In this document: piece by piece, positions 31,607-41,142 of the stretch
Layout: every line of letters starts with the position of its first letter
Position numbering within the stretch: the first letter of the stretch is position 1
Source: an uncultured Prevotellaceae bacterium
Lineage (GTDB): Bacteria > Bacteroidota > Bacteroidia > Bacteroidales > Muribaculaceae
Length of the DNA stretch: 64,000 nucleotides
Assembly: GCA_900318065.1 (NCBI GenBank)
Contig: ONIY01000023.1
Span: 1 to 64,000, forward strand
Reading direction: 5' to 3'
Position numbers and translations under genes: made by a program
Notes under the pieces: generated by a model
Told to the model about the DNA's origin: nothing
Seen by the model: the letters and a program-made list of their open reading frames with translations, nothing else
Database searches by the model: none

Positions 31607-31660
31607 ATCCCTCATAACAGCATCTTTTAGCGTTTTTCCACATTAAAACAATTTGGAAAG

Positions 31661-32953
31661 ATGAACTATTTATTTACCAGTGAGTCGGTGTCGGAAGGTC
31701 ATCCCGACAAAGTTGCCGACCAGATTAGCGATGCGCTGCTCGACCATTTCCTGGCTTTTGACCCCAGCAGCCGTGTGGCATGCGAGACTCTCGTGACCAC
31801 TGGCCAGGTGGTGATTGCCGGCGAGGTGAAGAGCAAGACCTACATCGACCTGATGGAGGTTACGCGCGAGGTGATCAACAAGATTGGTTACACCAAGAGT
31901 GAGTACAAGTTTGACGGCGACTCGTGCGGCGTGTTCTCGGCGCTGCATGAGCAGAGCGACGACATTAACCGCGGTGTGGACCGCGACAGCGAGGAGGCTC
32001 AGGGCGCTGGCGACCAGGGAATGATGTTTGGCTACGCGTGCAACGAGACGCCTAATTACATGCCTCTCACGCTCGACCTTGCCCACGCCTTGCTGCGCGA
32101 GCTGGCAGCGCTGCGCAAGAGCAACGAGATTCCTTATCTGCGCCCCGACGCCAAGAGCCAGGTGACAGTAGAGTATGACGAGGCCACCCATCGCCCCGTG
32201 CGTGTCGACACCATCGTCATCAGCACTCAGCACGACGAGTTTGTGAAGCCCGACGGCATCGGCCAGGAAGAGGCCGACGCTAAGATGGTGGAGCGCATCA
32301 AGCAAGACATGGCCAACATCTTGCTGCCACGCGTGATAGGCCGTCTGCCCGAGGACATAAAGCGCCTCTTCGACGGGTTTGACTATGAGAACAAGCTGCA
32401 CGTGAACCCCACCGGCAAGTTTGTGATTGGCGGTCCTCATGGCGACACTGGCTTGACCGGCCGCAAGATTATCGTCGACACCTATGGCGGCCGTGGAGCA
32501 CACGGCGGTGGCGCCTTCAGCGGCAAGGATCCCAGCAAGGTGGACCGCAGCGCTGCCTATGCCGCACGCCACATGGCAAAGAATGCGGTGGCTGCCGGCG
32601 TAGCCGACGAGATGCTCGTGCAGGTGTCCTATGCCATTGGCATTGCCGAGCCCGTGAGCATCTATGTGAACACCTACGGCACCAGCCATGTGCCCATGAG
32701 CGACGCCCAGATAGGCGAGGCGCTCAAAGAGCTGTTCCCCATGACACCCTATGCCATCGAGAAGCGCCTGAAGCTGCGCAACCCCATCTATCAGGAGACG
32801 GCAGCCTATGGCCACATGGGCCGCGAGCCACAGGTGGTGACCAAGCATTTCAAGTCGCTCTACGAGGGCGACCGCGACATCGAGGTGGAACTATTCACCT
32901 GGGAGAAACTCGACTATGTGGACGAGATACGCAAGAAGTTCGACCTGCGATAG
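31661..32953 (+). CDS. metK: S-adenosylmethionine synthetase
   Basis: 430 aa. The N-terminal [21 protein letters not shown], the central [12 protein letters not shown] hexapeptide region, the [12 protein letters not shown] block and the [19 protein letters not shown] loop are all MetK signatures. It makes SAM from methionine and ATP. It stands alone behind a leader of about 150 nt with a SAM-II-like aptamer, so expression is likely reduced when SAM is high. A strong terminator follows. Confidence 0.98.
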   Translation: MNYLFTSESVSEGHPDKVADQISDALLDHFLAFDPSSRVACETLVTTGQVVIAGEVKSKTYIDLMEVTREVINKIGYTKSEYKFDGDSCGVFSALHEQSDDINRGVDRDSEEAQGAGDQGMMFGYACNETPNYMPLTLDLAHALLRELAALRKSNEIPYLRPDAKSQVTVEYDEATHRPVRVDTIVISTQHDEFVKPDGIGQEEADAKMVERIKQDMANILLPRVIGRLPEDIKRLFDGFDYENKLHVNPTGKFVIGGPHGDTGLTGRKIIVDTYGGRGAHGGGAFSGKDPSKVDRSAAYAARHMAKNAVAAGVADEMLVQVSYAIGIAEPVSIYVNTYGTSHVPMSDAQIGEALKELFPMTPYAIEKRLKLRNPIYQETAAYGHMGREPQVVTKHFKSLYEGDRDIEVELFTWEKLDYVDEIRKKFDLR

Positions 32954-32980
32954 TCGCCCCCAGCGGGAAATAAGACAAGA

Positions 32981-33018
32981 AAAAAGTCCTCATGGCATCG
33001 ATGCCTTGAGGACTTTTT
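32981..33018 (+). terminator. Terminator after metK
   Basis: AAAAAGTCCTCAtGGCAT ... ATGCCtTGAGGACTTTTT forms a long nearly perfect stem with flanking A and T tracts. Confidence 0.93.
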
Positions 33019-33029
33019 ATTGGTTTATT

Positions 33030-33187
33030 TTTTAGTTTATAGTTGATAGTTTATGGTTTATGGAAGGCAGTGGCGAGATTAGGTGAGAGGTGAGAGGTGG
33101 GAGTTCTCAACTACTCTACTACTTTACTATTCTACTACTCAACTAAAAACTGAAAACAGACAACTGAAAACTGAGAACTGAAAACTC
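33030..33187 (-). repeat. Composite intergenic repeat cassette, copy 2 (inverted)
   Basis: Read on the minus strand from the stop codon at 33188: CAGTTTTCAG-type 10-nt units, TTGAGTAGTAGAATAGTAAA and GTAGTAGAGTAG, CACCTCTCACCT, CTCGCCACTGCCTTCCATAA, ACCATAAACTATCAACTATA. The module order is the same as at 44263 and 49873. Confidence 0.88.
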
Positions 33188-34384
33188 TTACAGTTCCAGG
33201 TCGATGTTGAATTGCTCGTGCCAGGGGAGGCCTTGCTCGTTGAGCACCTCGAGGAATGGGTCGGGGTCAAACTCCTCCACGTTGTGCACGCCGGGCTTGC
33301 ACCACAGGCCCTTGAGGAACATCATGGCGCCTGTCATGGCGGGCACTCCGGTGGTGTAGCTCACCGCCTGCATGCCAGTCTCCTCGAATGCTGCATGGTG
33401 GTCGCAGTTGTTGTAGATGTAATAGGTCAACGGCTTGCCGTCCTTGCCTATGCCGCTAATGCGGCAGCCAATGCTGGTCTGCCCGGTGTAGTTCTCACCC
33501 AGGTCTTGTGGGTTGGGCAGCACTGCCTTGAGGAACTGCAGTGGCACGATTTCCATGCCTTGGTACATCACTGGGTCGATGCGCGCCATGCCTATGTCTT
33601 GAATCACACGCAGGTGGGTGAGGTATTCCTCGCCAAAGGTCATCCAGAACCTGGCGCGCTTGATGGTGGGGTAGTTGAGCACCAGCGACTCGAGCTCCTC
33701 GTGATACATGAGGTAGCTCTCGCGGGGACCAATCTCGGGGTAGGTGAGGGGCTTGTGAATCTCGAGGGCACCCGTTTGCACCCACTTGCCGTCCTCGTAG
33801 TAGCGGCCCTTCTGGGTTATCTCGCGTATGTTGATTTCGGGGTTGAAATTAGTTGCAAAAGCCTTGCCGTGGTTGCCGGCGTTGCAGTCCACGATGTCGA
33901 GGTAGTGAATCTCCTTGAAGTGGTGCTTGGCAGCGCGGGCGGTGTACACGCCACTCACGCCCGGGTCGAAGCCGCAGCCCAGGATGGCCGTCAGGCCCGC
34001 CTTCTCAAATCGCTCGCGGTAGGCCCACTGCCAGCTGTACTCGAAGTGAGCCTCGTCGCGTGGCTCATAGTTGGCAGTGTCGAGGTAGTTCACTCCACAT
34101 TTCAGGCATGCGTCCATGATGGTGAGGTCCTGGTAGGGCAGTGCCACATTGATCACCAGCTTGGGCTGGTGGCGCTTGAACAAAGCCACCAGTTGCTCCA
34201 CGCTGTCGGCGTCCACCTCATCGGTGGTGATGTTAGGGGCACCAATCGCCCTTGCCACGGCGTCACATTTCTCTTTGTGTCGCGAAGCAATGACAATCTC
34301 GTTAAACACGTCGGGATTTTTGGCGCACTTGTGTGCCACTACGGTTCCCACACCGCCACAGCCAATGATGATTACTTTGTTCAT
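33188..34384 (-). CDS. Carboxynorspermidine dehydrogenase (saccharopine dehydrogenase family)
   Basis: 398 aa from ATG 34384 (MNKVIIIGCGGVGTVVAHKC); a longer reading to 34624 would add an unrelated 80-aa tail. A Rossmann NAD(P) site GCGGVGTVVA (9-18) is followed by ASRHKEKCDA and VNVALPYQDLTIMDACL; a GFDPGVSGVY block lies mid-protein. This pattern is typical of the Bacteroidetes enzyme that condenses aspartate semialdehyde with diaminopropane or putrescine in the (nor)spermidine route. The partner decarboxylase (nspC) is not in the window. Confidence 0.82.
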   Translation of the reverse strand: MNKVIIIGCGGVGTVVAHKCAKNPDVFNEIVIASRHKEKCDAVARAIGAPNITTDEVDADSVEQLVALFKRHQPKLVINVALPYQDLTIMDACLKCGVNYLDTANYEPRDEAHFEYSWQWAYRERFEKAGLTAILGCGFDPGVSGVYTARAAKHHFKEIHYLDIVDCNAGNHGKAFATNFNPEINIREITQKGRYYEDGKWVQTGALEIHKPLTYPEIGPRESYLMYHEELESLVLNYPTIKRARFWMTFGEEYLTHLRVIQDIGMARIDPVMYQGMEIVPLQFLKAVLPNPQDLGENYTGQTSIGCRISGIGKDGKPLTYYIYNNCDHHAAFEETGMQAVSYTTGVPAMTGAMMFLKGLWCKPGVHNVEEFDPDPFLEVLNEQGLPWHEQFNIDLEL

Positions 34385-34470
34385 AATTAGGGTTTTATTG
34401 TTTTTTTGTTGATTATAGGATTTGCAATAGGGAGTGAGCGACAGCAGGCTTGTGCTCGGGACTGTCGTTC

Positions 34471-35454
34471 TCACTTGTTTCGCTCGATGATATAGCGGAA
34501 AATTGACTTGAGGGCACGAGTGCACTCGTTGTCGCCATAGTCGTCGAGCAGCGACTCGGCGGTGTTGCACAGCTCCCGCATCTTGAGGTAGGCGTAGTCG
34601 ATGCCGCCGCAATCCTTTGCCCACTCCACCAGGCGCTCTATCTCACTGGCGCTGTAGGTGCCCTTTTTCACAATCTCCATCATCTCGTTGCGCTTGGAGT
34701 TCTTGTGCTGCGACAGGGCGTAGATGAGTGGCAGAGTGACCTTGCCCTCACGCAAGTCGTTGCCCGTGGGTTTTCCCACCACGGGGTCGTGGAAGTAGTC
34801 GAAGGTGTCGTCCTTGATTTGGAAACACAGTCCCAGCAGCCGCGCATATTCCTTGATGGCAGCCAGTTGCTCATAGCTGGCACCTGCGGCAAGGCCTCCC
34901 ACCTCCACACAACTGGTGAAGAGCGATGCGGTCTTCTTGCCAATGATGTTGAAGTAGGCCTCCTCGCTGATGTTGTGGTGGCGGGCGGTGTCATACTGGT
35001 CAATCTCTCCCAGCGAGAGGTCGGAACCCAGGGTGGCGAGCACGCGCAGTATCTCGCTGTTGCGGGTGTCGACGGCACACACCAGCGCCCTGCTCACGAA
35101 GAAGTCGCCCACGAGCACTGCCACATGGTTTTCCCACACCCCATTGATGGTGTCGACGCCACGTCGCTGCTTGCTCTCGTCGATGACATCGTCGTGGATG
35201 AGCGATGCGTTGTGCAGCATCTCGATGGCTGCTCCGGCAGTAATCACTTCCTGGTTGATGCCACCAAATAGCTTGCCGCTGAGCAGCACCAGAATGGGCC
35301 TCAACTGCTTGCCTTTGGTCTTCAGGTAATTAGACACGATGGTGTTCATCAGCGGGTTGTCGCTGCGCAACGTGTCGTTGATAATCTGGTTGAGTTGCTT
35401 GAGCTCAACTTCTATGGATTGTTTTATGTCGGCTAACTTAATCATTCGTTTCAA
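34471..35454 (-). CDS. ispB: Polyprenyl (octaprenyl-type) diphosphate synthase
   Basis: 327 aa (MKRMIKLADIK; a start at the third Met codon, 35445, is equally possible). The first Asp-rich motif is LIHDDVIDES and the second is QIKDDTFDYF; GKQLRPILVLLSGKLFGG and the KPTGNDLREGKVTLPLIYAL block are also typical. It elongates isoprenyl diphosphates for the menaquinone side chain. Chain length cannot be fixed by eye. A TTTTTTGTTG-rich spacer separates it from the dehydrogenase. Confidence 0.88.
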   Translation of the reverse strand: MKRMIKLADIKQSIEVELKQLNQIINDTLRSDNPLMNTIVSNYLKTKGKQLRPILVLLSGKLFGGINQEVITAGAAIEMLHNASLIHDDVIDESKQRRGVDTINGVWENHVAVLVGDFFVSRALVCAVDTRNSEILRVLATLGSDLSLGEIDQYDTARHHNISEEAYFNIIGKKTASLFTSCVEVGGLAAGASYEQLAAIKEYARLLGLCFQIKDDTFDYFHDPVVGKPTGNDLREGKVTLPLIYALSQHKNSKRNEMMEIVKKGTYSASEIERLVEWAKDCGGIDYAYLKMRELCNTAESLLDDYGDNECTRALKSIFRYIIERNK

Positions 35455-35624
35455 TTTGCAAAAATAGCAATAATAATTTGCCTTTGCTCAATTTTGTGAG
35501 TTTTTTTTCTAAAGACAGTGAAAAATGGATGAAAAAAAGGTGGGCAAAGTACCTGTAGCACCTGGCAAATGCCGTTTTTGTCACATTTTTTTGTTAAAAC
35601 GGGCGCTATGTCAAAGATTTTTTC

Positions 35625-35632
35625 TACCTTTG
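35625..35632 (+). promoter_or_regulatory. -7 box of the 35642 gene
   Basis: TACCTTTG only 10 nt before the ATG, implying a very short leader or leaderless mRNA; no clear -33. Confidence 0.45.
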
Positions 35633-35641
35633 ACCGATATA

Positions 35642-36121
35642 ATGGACTTTACTTCGATAGAATTCTATACAATAGCGTTTTGCGTTGCTATGGCAATAGT
35701 GGGTTTTTTCCTGCGGCAGAAGCGGATAAAGCCTGCCACATCGCGCATCAACTCGATGGAGCTTGCCAAGCAAGAGAGCGCTGGCGGCAATGAGGCTACA
35801 AGCCAGTGCCTCTTGAAGCTGGTGGCTAACGACGACGGCACGGTGACCATTGAACGCACTGGATTGCAACTGGTTGACGGTGAGACGGTAAACCTCATCG
35901 CCACAATCATCGACGACAAGCTCACCATCGAGGAGAAGAAGGGCAAGGTGTCGGGGCTTGGAGGCCGTGAAGAGGCCTACACCGGGCGTGTGACCCTCGA
36001 CTTTATTCCCAGCGGCAGCAAGATGTATGTCAGGTATGACAGCAGTGTCACCGGGCAGTGGTGCAAGTTTGCGTTCAAGAACGTGGCTCGCAACCACGTG
36101 GAGCATGAGCTCAGGTACTGA
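35642..36121 (+). CDS. Single-pass membrane protein of unknown function
   Basis: 159 aa from ATG 35642 (MDFTSIEFYTIAF); the frame is open upstream to 35525 but that part overlaps the promoter. A membrane helix (about 9-26, FYTIAFCVAMAIVGFFL) is followed by a beta-rich domain with TVTIERTGLQLVDGETVNL and TGRVTLDFIPSGSKMYVRYDS. I do not recognise the family. It lies between the divergent polyprenyl synthase gene and the PorZ-like cluster; no operon is evident. Confidence 0.7.
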   Translation: MDFTSIEFYTIAFCVAMAIVGFFLRQKRIKPATSRINSMELAKQESAGGNEATSQCLLKLVANDDGTVTIERTGLQLVDGETVNLIATIIDDKLTIEEKKGKVSGLGGREEAYTGRVTLDFIPSGSKMYVRYDSSVTGQWCKFAFKNVARNHVEHELRY

Positions 36122-36248
36122 CGGCAACATTATTTGCGTTGATACACAATTTAATAGTAGTTTTCACGTTTTAGTAATTAGGTAAAGAAGGGGGTTGTGA
36201 AAACGGTCTAATCCGCTTCTTGGACAATGATAATAAAAACTATTCATT

Positions 36249-38573
36249 ATGATAAGAAAATTTCTCGTTGCAGTGGTTATGATGCTACCACTCATGGCAG
36301 TGGCTCAACTGGGGGCTGGCCAATGGAAAATCCACCCTTATTATGTGGGTGGAAGTGCCAAGAATTGCATCGATACTGGTGACAAAGTGTTTTATCTGGC
36401 AGGTGGCTCGCTCTACTACTTCGACAAGGCAAGCGAGACCAACCATGAGATTGACGCCATCTCGAGCATCAACGATATCAACATCAGCCAGATTTACTAT
36501 AACTACAGCAAGGGCTATCTCGTGATTGCCTACAAAGATGCCAACATCGATGTGTACATGCCCAGTGGAGAGGTCATTAATGTGCCTGCCATCAAGGATG
36601 TGGTGCTTCACAAGGTTAAGACCATCAACGACATCACTTTTGCTCCAGGAAAGGTTTATGTAGCCACCTCCTTTGGCTATCTGGTGCTCGACGACACCAC
36701 CTTCGACGTCAAGGAGGTGAGAAACTATGACGTGAGTGTCGCCTCGGTTGCCCAGGTGGGCAACATCAAGGTGATGAGCCTTGCCAGCAAGTTCTACTAC
36801 TGCGGTGCCGACGAGCAGCTTGAGCTCGCACGACATCACAAGCAGGCAGCCAACGCCAAGGGCGACGGTCTCATCTATCCCATCAACGACAGCAAGTTCT
36901 TCCTCTCGTGCAGTGCCACTTTCCAGATTGTCACAATAGGTCATGGTACCGATAGCCTGGGCGTCGACACCTGCAACTTCACCCTCAAGCAGGTGGTGGG
37001 TGCAAAGCCAGTGACTGTGCAGCCCTATCCCGCAGGATTTGTGGCAAGCTTTGGTGCCAAGAACTACTACTATACCATTGCTCCCACCGGCCTCACCTAT
37101 ACCAAGGTGAATGCCGCTAACAGCGAGCTCTACACCAGCCAGGAAGAAGGCAACTGGTGGGTGCTGGGTGCTAAAGGTCTGGCACATGTGGTGAGTGGCG
37201 TTCCTGGTAATTACCTCATGCCTAATGGCATCAGCATCAGCGCCAACGCCTATTGGCCCACCTACGACCCCACTCAGCAGCGAGTGCTCCTGTGCCGCAC
37301 CAGCGACAACCGCATCCTCTCGGGTGCCAACAGCGGTGCTAAAACCGAGATCAACTCCTATGATGGAGTCAACTGGAGAAATATCACCCCAGTGGGATAC
37401 CCCAACAACTCGGCCAACATGGGCATCGTCATTTCGCCCAACGAGCCTAACACCTACTTCTACTGCTGCCGCACTACTTCGGGAGTGTGCAAGGTGCAGA
37501 ACGACACCGTGGTGGCTCAATACAACACCACCAACAGCCCGCTGGCGAGCCGCGTGGGACTGAGGTTTGACTCCAAGGGCAACTTGTGGATGCCTCAAAC
37601 CCGCAGCACCAACAACATTGACGCGTTTGTCATCACCCCCGAGAACCAGCTCAAGCATCAAGTGGACTCGTCAATGTTCATCATCAACGACATGGGCGGC
37701 ATTTGCTACAACCGAGGTTTCAAGTGGATGGTGTTTGAGATTGGCGCTGGCGACACTAAGGTGTTCACCGCTGGCGATTACCAGTCGCCCATAATTGTGT
37801 GGACCAGCAACGACGACCTGAGCGTGAAGCAGGTAAAGTCGAGAGGTTGGTTCAACGACCAGGATGGCAAGGACGTGGCTCCATGGGGATGGCTCTGCTT
37901 CAAGGCCGACCAGGACAGCATAATCTGGGCAGGCTCGGTAGATGGCATCATCTCGTTCGACCCACGTGAGTTCTTCAATGAGGACTTCCGCGTGAGAAGC
38001 ATCAAGTACACCAAGAACGAGGGCTTCGACGATGAGGGCGTTCTGCTCGAGGGAATATGGGTGACCAGCATCGACGTCGACAACCAGAACCGCAAGTGGA
38101 TAGGCACCAACACGTCGGGCGTCTACTTCGTGAGCGCCGACGGCTCGGAGATTATCAAGCACTTTGACAACAGCAACAGCCCTCTTCCCTCCGACCAGGT
38201 TTACAACGTGTGCTACATCCCGTCGACCAACTCGGTGATGATGGTAACTCCCAGCGGAGTGGTTGAGTACTACATGGACGTGACACCATCGGAGGGCGAC
38301 TACAGCAATGTATATGCCTATCCTAACCCCGTGGAGCCCGACTTCACTGGCATGATCACCATCAATGGCCTAATGAGCAACTCTAACGTGGTTATCACCA
38401 ATGGCGAGGGCACCGTGGTCAAGACCATGACCTCTAATGGCGGCATCGCCCTGTGGGATGGCTGCGACGACAATGGCAACCGCGTCAAGACTGGCTACTA
38501 CAATGTATATGCTTCGCAAGGCGAGACCACTACCACTGGCGACCCCTTGCTCAAGATTGCTATCATCAAGTAA
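36249..38573 (+). CDS. PorZ-like secreted double beta-propeller protein, copy 1
   Basis: 774 aa, close to the length of PorZ (about 776). A signal peptide (MIRKFLVAVVMMLPLMAVAQ) is followed by a first propeller with GQWKIHPYYVGGSAKNCIDT, YLAGGSLYYFDK and ISQIYYNYSKGYLVIAYKDA, and a second with DSKGNLWMPQ, GSVDGIISFDPREFF and NRKWIGTNTSGVYFVSADG. The C-terminal domain is FlgD-like (VYAYPNPVEPDFTG...NSNVVITNGEG...KTGYYNVYAS), a T9SS sorting module. PorZ is part of the T9SS attachment complex and binds anionic LPS. It is the first of three tandem paralogues. Confidence 0.7.
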   Translation: MIRKFLVAVVMMLPLMAVAQLGAGQWKIHPYYVGGSAKNCIDTGDKVFYLAGGSLYYFDKASETNHEIDAISSINDINISQIYYNYSKGYLVIAYKDANIDVYMPSGEVINVPAIKDVVLHKVKTINDITFAPGKVYVATSFGYLVLDDTTFDVKEVRNYDVSVASVAQVGNIKVMSLASKFYYCGADEQLELARHHKQAANAKGDGLIYPINDSKFFLSCSATFQIVTIGHGTDSLGVDTCNFTLKQVVGAKPVTVQPYPAGFVASFGAKNYYYTIAPTGLTYTKVNAANSELYTSQEEGNWWVLGAKGLAHVVSGVPGNYLMPNGISISANAYWPTYDPTQQRVLLCRTSDNRILSGANSGAKTEINSYDGVNWRNITPVGYPNNSANMGIVISPNEPNTYFYCCRTTSGVCKVQNDTVVAQYNTTNSPLASRVGLRFDSKGNLWMPQTRSTNNIDAFVITPENQLKHQVDSSMFIINDMGGICYNRGFKWMVFEIGAGDTKVFTAGDYQSPIIVWTSNDDLSVKQVKSRGWFNDQDGKDVAPWGWLCFKADQDSIIWAGSVDGIISFDPREFFNEDFRVRSIKYTKNEGFDDEGVLLEGIWVTSIDVDNQNRKWIGTNTSGVYFVSADGSEIIKHFDNSNSPLPSDQVYNVCYIPSTNSVMMVTPSGVVEYYMDVTPSEGDYSNVYAYPNPVEPDFTGMITINGLMSNSNVVITNGEGTVVKTMTSNGGIALWDGCDDNGNRVKTGYYNVYASQGETTTTGDPLLKIAIIK

Positions 38574-38611
38574 TTAGGCGAGAAAAATTTACATCCCTCT
38601 ATACCTCAAAT

Positions 38612-38654
38612 CAGGGTTTCGGCAACTCAAAGAGCGCCGGGACCCTGGTTTTTT
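38612..38654 (+). terminator. Terminator after PorZ-like copy 1
   Basis: CAGGGT (38612-38617) and ACCCTG (38642-38647) with inner CGGC/GCGCCG pairing, then GGTTTTTT. Confidence 0.7.
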
Positions 38655-38760
38655 GTGCCGCAGGAGTGGATTATGGTTGCTGGCACACAATTTTATGCCC
38701 ACTTATATCGTTATATAAATAATATTATAATATTACTAACAGGAACAAATTTAAACGTCT

Positions 38761-41106
38761 ATGATACGAAAGAACATTTTAGCGCTAGCCTTTTCTCTTA
38801 TAGCCTTAATCGCCGGAGCGCAGACCGATTCCGGCCAATGGAGAATACACCCCAACTTCGTGGGCGACTTGTCCAACAATTGCTATGACACAGGAAGCAA
38901 GGTTTACTTCCTGTCTAACGGCAGCCTGTATTACTACGACAAAGAGTCGCAAGCGGTGCAGGCTATGGACATGAACGGCTCTATCAATGGCACAAAAGTG
39001 AGTCAAATCTACTATAACTTTGCCAAGAATTACCTCGTTGTGGTGTATAATGACTGCAACATCGATTTCATCGAGGACAATGGCAACGTGACCAATATCT
39101 CGGCAATAAAAGAAGTGGTCTTGCCCAAGACTAAGGTGATCAATGACGTGACCTTTGGCAACAACAAGACCTACATTAGTGCCTCTTTTGGATACATAGT
39201 GGTAGAGGACGGCTCGTTTGATGTCGTTGAGGTGAGAAACTATGAAATAGCTGTACAGTCGGTGGCTGCCGTGGGCGACATCAAGGTGATGTCGGTGCTC
39301 AGCCAGTTCTACTATTGCCCGGTTGATGAGCAAATCGACCTCATCCGCTGGCATCAAAAGGAGGAAAACAGCGCTGGCCCTGGTAAAATCTATCCCATCA
39401 ACGAAAACAAGTTCTTCTTCTCAACACTCTCGTCTTTCTATGTGGTGACTGTTGCCAAACGAAGCGACGGAACCCGCTCTTTTACAAGACAGAAGATTGC
39501 TACGTCACAGCCCAAGTCGATTCAGCCCACCCCCACGGGCTTTGTGGCAAGCCGCTTCTACAATACCTCGGGCGATGTGGAGTCGTTCAATGACTTCTAC
39601 TACACCTTCGACCAGCAAGGTGGCAATGCTACGCAACACGAGGGCAGCGAGCTTTACTCCATTCGCGATGACAACAACTGGTGGATGCTTGGCGCTAACG
39701 GACTTGTCAATGTGGTCAACGGCGTGCAGGGCAATTACATCACCCCCAATGCCATCAGCATTACAAGGCGCCCCTTCTGGGCCACCTTCGACCCCTATCA
39801 GAACCGCATGCTGCTCTATCGCTCTAACGAGACCCGCATCACCTCATGGGAAACTTGCAACACCGAGATAAACTCGTGGGATGGCAACGTCTGGAGAAAT
39901 ATCACCCCTCCCAACGTGGGCGCTACCGAGCTGGATTATGGCAGCAACTATGAGATAAAACTCTCGCCCAACGAGCCCAACACCTACTTCTACTTCTCTC
40001 GTAAGTTTGCTGGTGTGGCCAAGGTGAAGGACGACAGCATCGTCACAAGATATCACAAAGACAATGCGCCCATCAGCGAGAGGGCTGGACGACTGGCATT
40101 TGACTCCAAGGGCAACTTGTGGATGGTAATGCCTTACCCCGACTCCTCGCCCGATGCCGTGGTGCTCACCCCCGAGAAGCAGATGCAAGACAGTGCACAG
40201 GCCTCCGACTTTATTGTCAACAACCTGGGCCGTGTGTGCAAGAACAACAACAAGGGCTTCAAGCGCGCTTCGTTCGACATTGGTGCCGGCGACGTCAAGG
40301 TGTATGCCGGCGGTGAGTATAACACTCCTCTCATCGTGTGGGAAAACAACGACGACCTCAGCCTTAAGCGATACAAGACGCTCACCGACTTCATCGACCA
40401 AGACCGTGCCGCCTTCTCCACCTGGGGATGGGTATATATCAAGGCCGACAACAAGGGCAAGATATGGATAGGTACCGTCGTGGGACTAATATCGTTTGAC
40501 CCTCAAAAAATCTTTGATGAGGACGTGGTGAGAATCAACCGCATCAAGGCTACCGACGAGCAAGGATTCAAGGTCTTTGAAGGTATACAGGTCAACTGCA
40601 TTGAATGCGATGCCCAGAACCGCAAGTGGGTGGCTACCAACTCGGCGGGCGTCTATCTGCTCAATGCCGATGGCACCGAGATCCTCAAGCACTTTGACAC
40701 CAGCAACAGCCTGCTGCCTGCCAATCAGGTCTACTCCATAGGCTGCAACCGCGCTACAGGCTCGGTTATGATGGTGACCCCCAATGGTGTGGCTGAATAT
40801 CTGCCCGAGGCGAGCTCTTCGATGACCGACTACAGCAAGGCCTATGCCTATCCTAACCCCGTGCAGGAGTCGTTCACTGGCTATGTCACCATCGCTAACC
40901 TGATGGACAACTCCAGCGTGGTTATCGTTGACGCAACAGGTACCAAGGTGGCATCGTTGACCTCGACCGGCAGCATTGCCAAGTGGGACGGATGCAACTA
41001 TGCAGGCACACCAGTGCCCACCGGCATGTATCGCGTGTATGCTGCTCAAGGCAGCACTCCAGCCACCACCGGCAAGCCCGTGACAAAGATTGCTGTGATA
41101 AGGTAG
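38761..41106 (+). CDS. PorZ-like secreted double beta-propeller protein, copy 2
   Basis: 781 aa. The plan is the same as copy 1: signal peptide (MIRKNILALAFSLIALIAGA), GQWRIHPNFVGDLSNNCYDT, YFLSNGSLYYYDKES, SQIYYNFAKNYLVVVYNDCN, SPNEPNTYFYFSRKFAGVAK, AFDSKGNLWMVM, NRKWVATNSAGVYLLNADGT and C-terminal YAYPNPVQESFTGYVTI...PTGMYRVYAAQG. Residues are well diverged from copy 1, so the duplication is not recent. A 187-nt gap with a terminator precedes it; a further 36 nt leads to copy 3, so copies 2 and 3 could be co-transcribed. Confidence 0.7.
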   Translation: MIRKNILALAFSLIALIAGAQTDSGQWRIHPNFVGDLSNNCYDTGSKVYFLSNGSLYYYDKESQAVQAMDMNGSINGTKVSQIYYNFAKNYLVVVYNDCNIDFIEDNGNVTNISAIKEVVLPKTKVINDVTFGNNKTYISASFGYIVVEDGSFDVVEVRNYEIAVQSVAAVGDIKVMSVLSQFYYCPVDEQIDLIRWHQKEENSAGPGKIYPINENKFFFSTLSSFYVVTVAKRSDGTRSFTRQKIATSQPKSIQPTPTGFVASRFYNTSGDVESFNDFYYTFDQQGGNATQHEGSELYSIRDDNNWWMLGANGLVNVVNGVQGNYITPNAISITRRPFWATFDPYQNRMLLYRSNETRITSWETCNTEINSWDGNVWRNITPPNVGATELDYGSNYEIKLSPNEPNTYFYFSRKFAGVAKVKDDSIVTRYHKDNAPISERAGRLAFDSKGNLWMVMPYPDSSPDAVVLTPEKQMQDSAQASDFIVNNLGRVCKNNNKGFKRASFDIGAGDVKVYAGGEYNTPLIVWENNDDLSLKRYKTLTDFIDQDRAAFSTWGWVYIKADNKGKIWIGTVVGLISFDPQKIFDEDVVRINRIKATDEQGFKVFEGIQVNCIECDAQNRKWVATNSAGVYLLNADGTEILKHFDTSNSLLPANQVYSIGCNRATGSVMMVTPNGVAEYLPEASSSMTDYSKAYAYPNPVQESFTGYVTIANLMDNSSVVIVDATGTKVASLTSTGSIAKWDGCNYAGTPVPTGMYRVYAAQGSTPATTGKPVTKIAVIR

Positions 41107-41142
41107 TTGCTTAACTCACAATTTATTAATCCCCGCTAATCA

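Noticed and set aside
31551-31660. SAM-I riboswitch before metK
   Set aside because: The GCAACC-like stretch is reminiscent, but the four-way-junction arms and kink-turn of SAM-I are absent; SAM-II layout fits better.
34385-34624. N-terminal 80-codon extension of carboxynorspermidine dehydrogenase
   Set aside because: The extension overlaps the end of the polyprenyl synthase gene in another frame and lacks family similarity; MNKVIIIGCGG is the normal start.
36285-37661. 458-codon minus-strand ORF opposite PorZ-like copy 1
   Set aside because: Antisense shadow; the plus-strand frame has a signal peptide and full domains.
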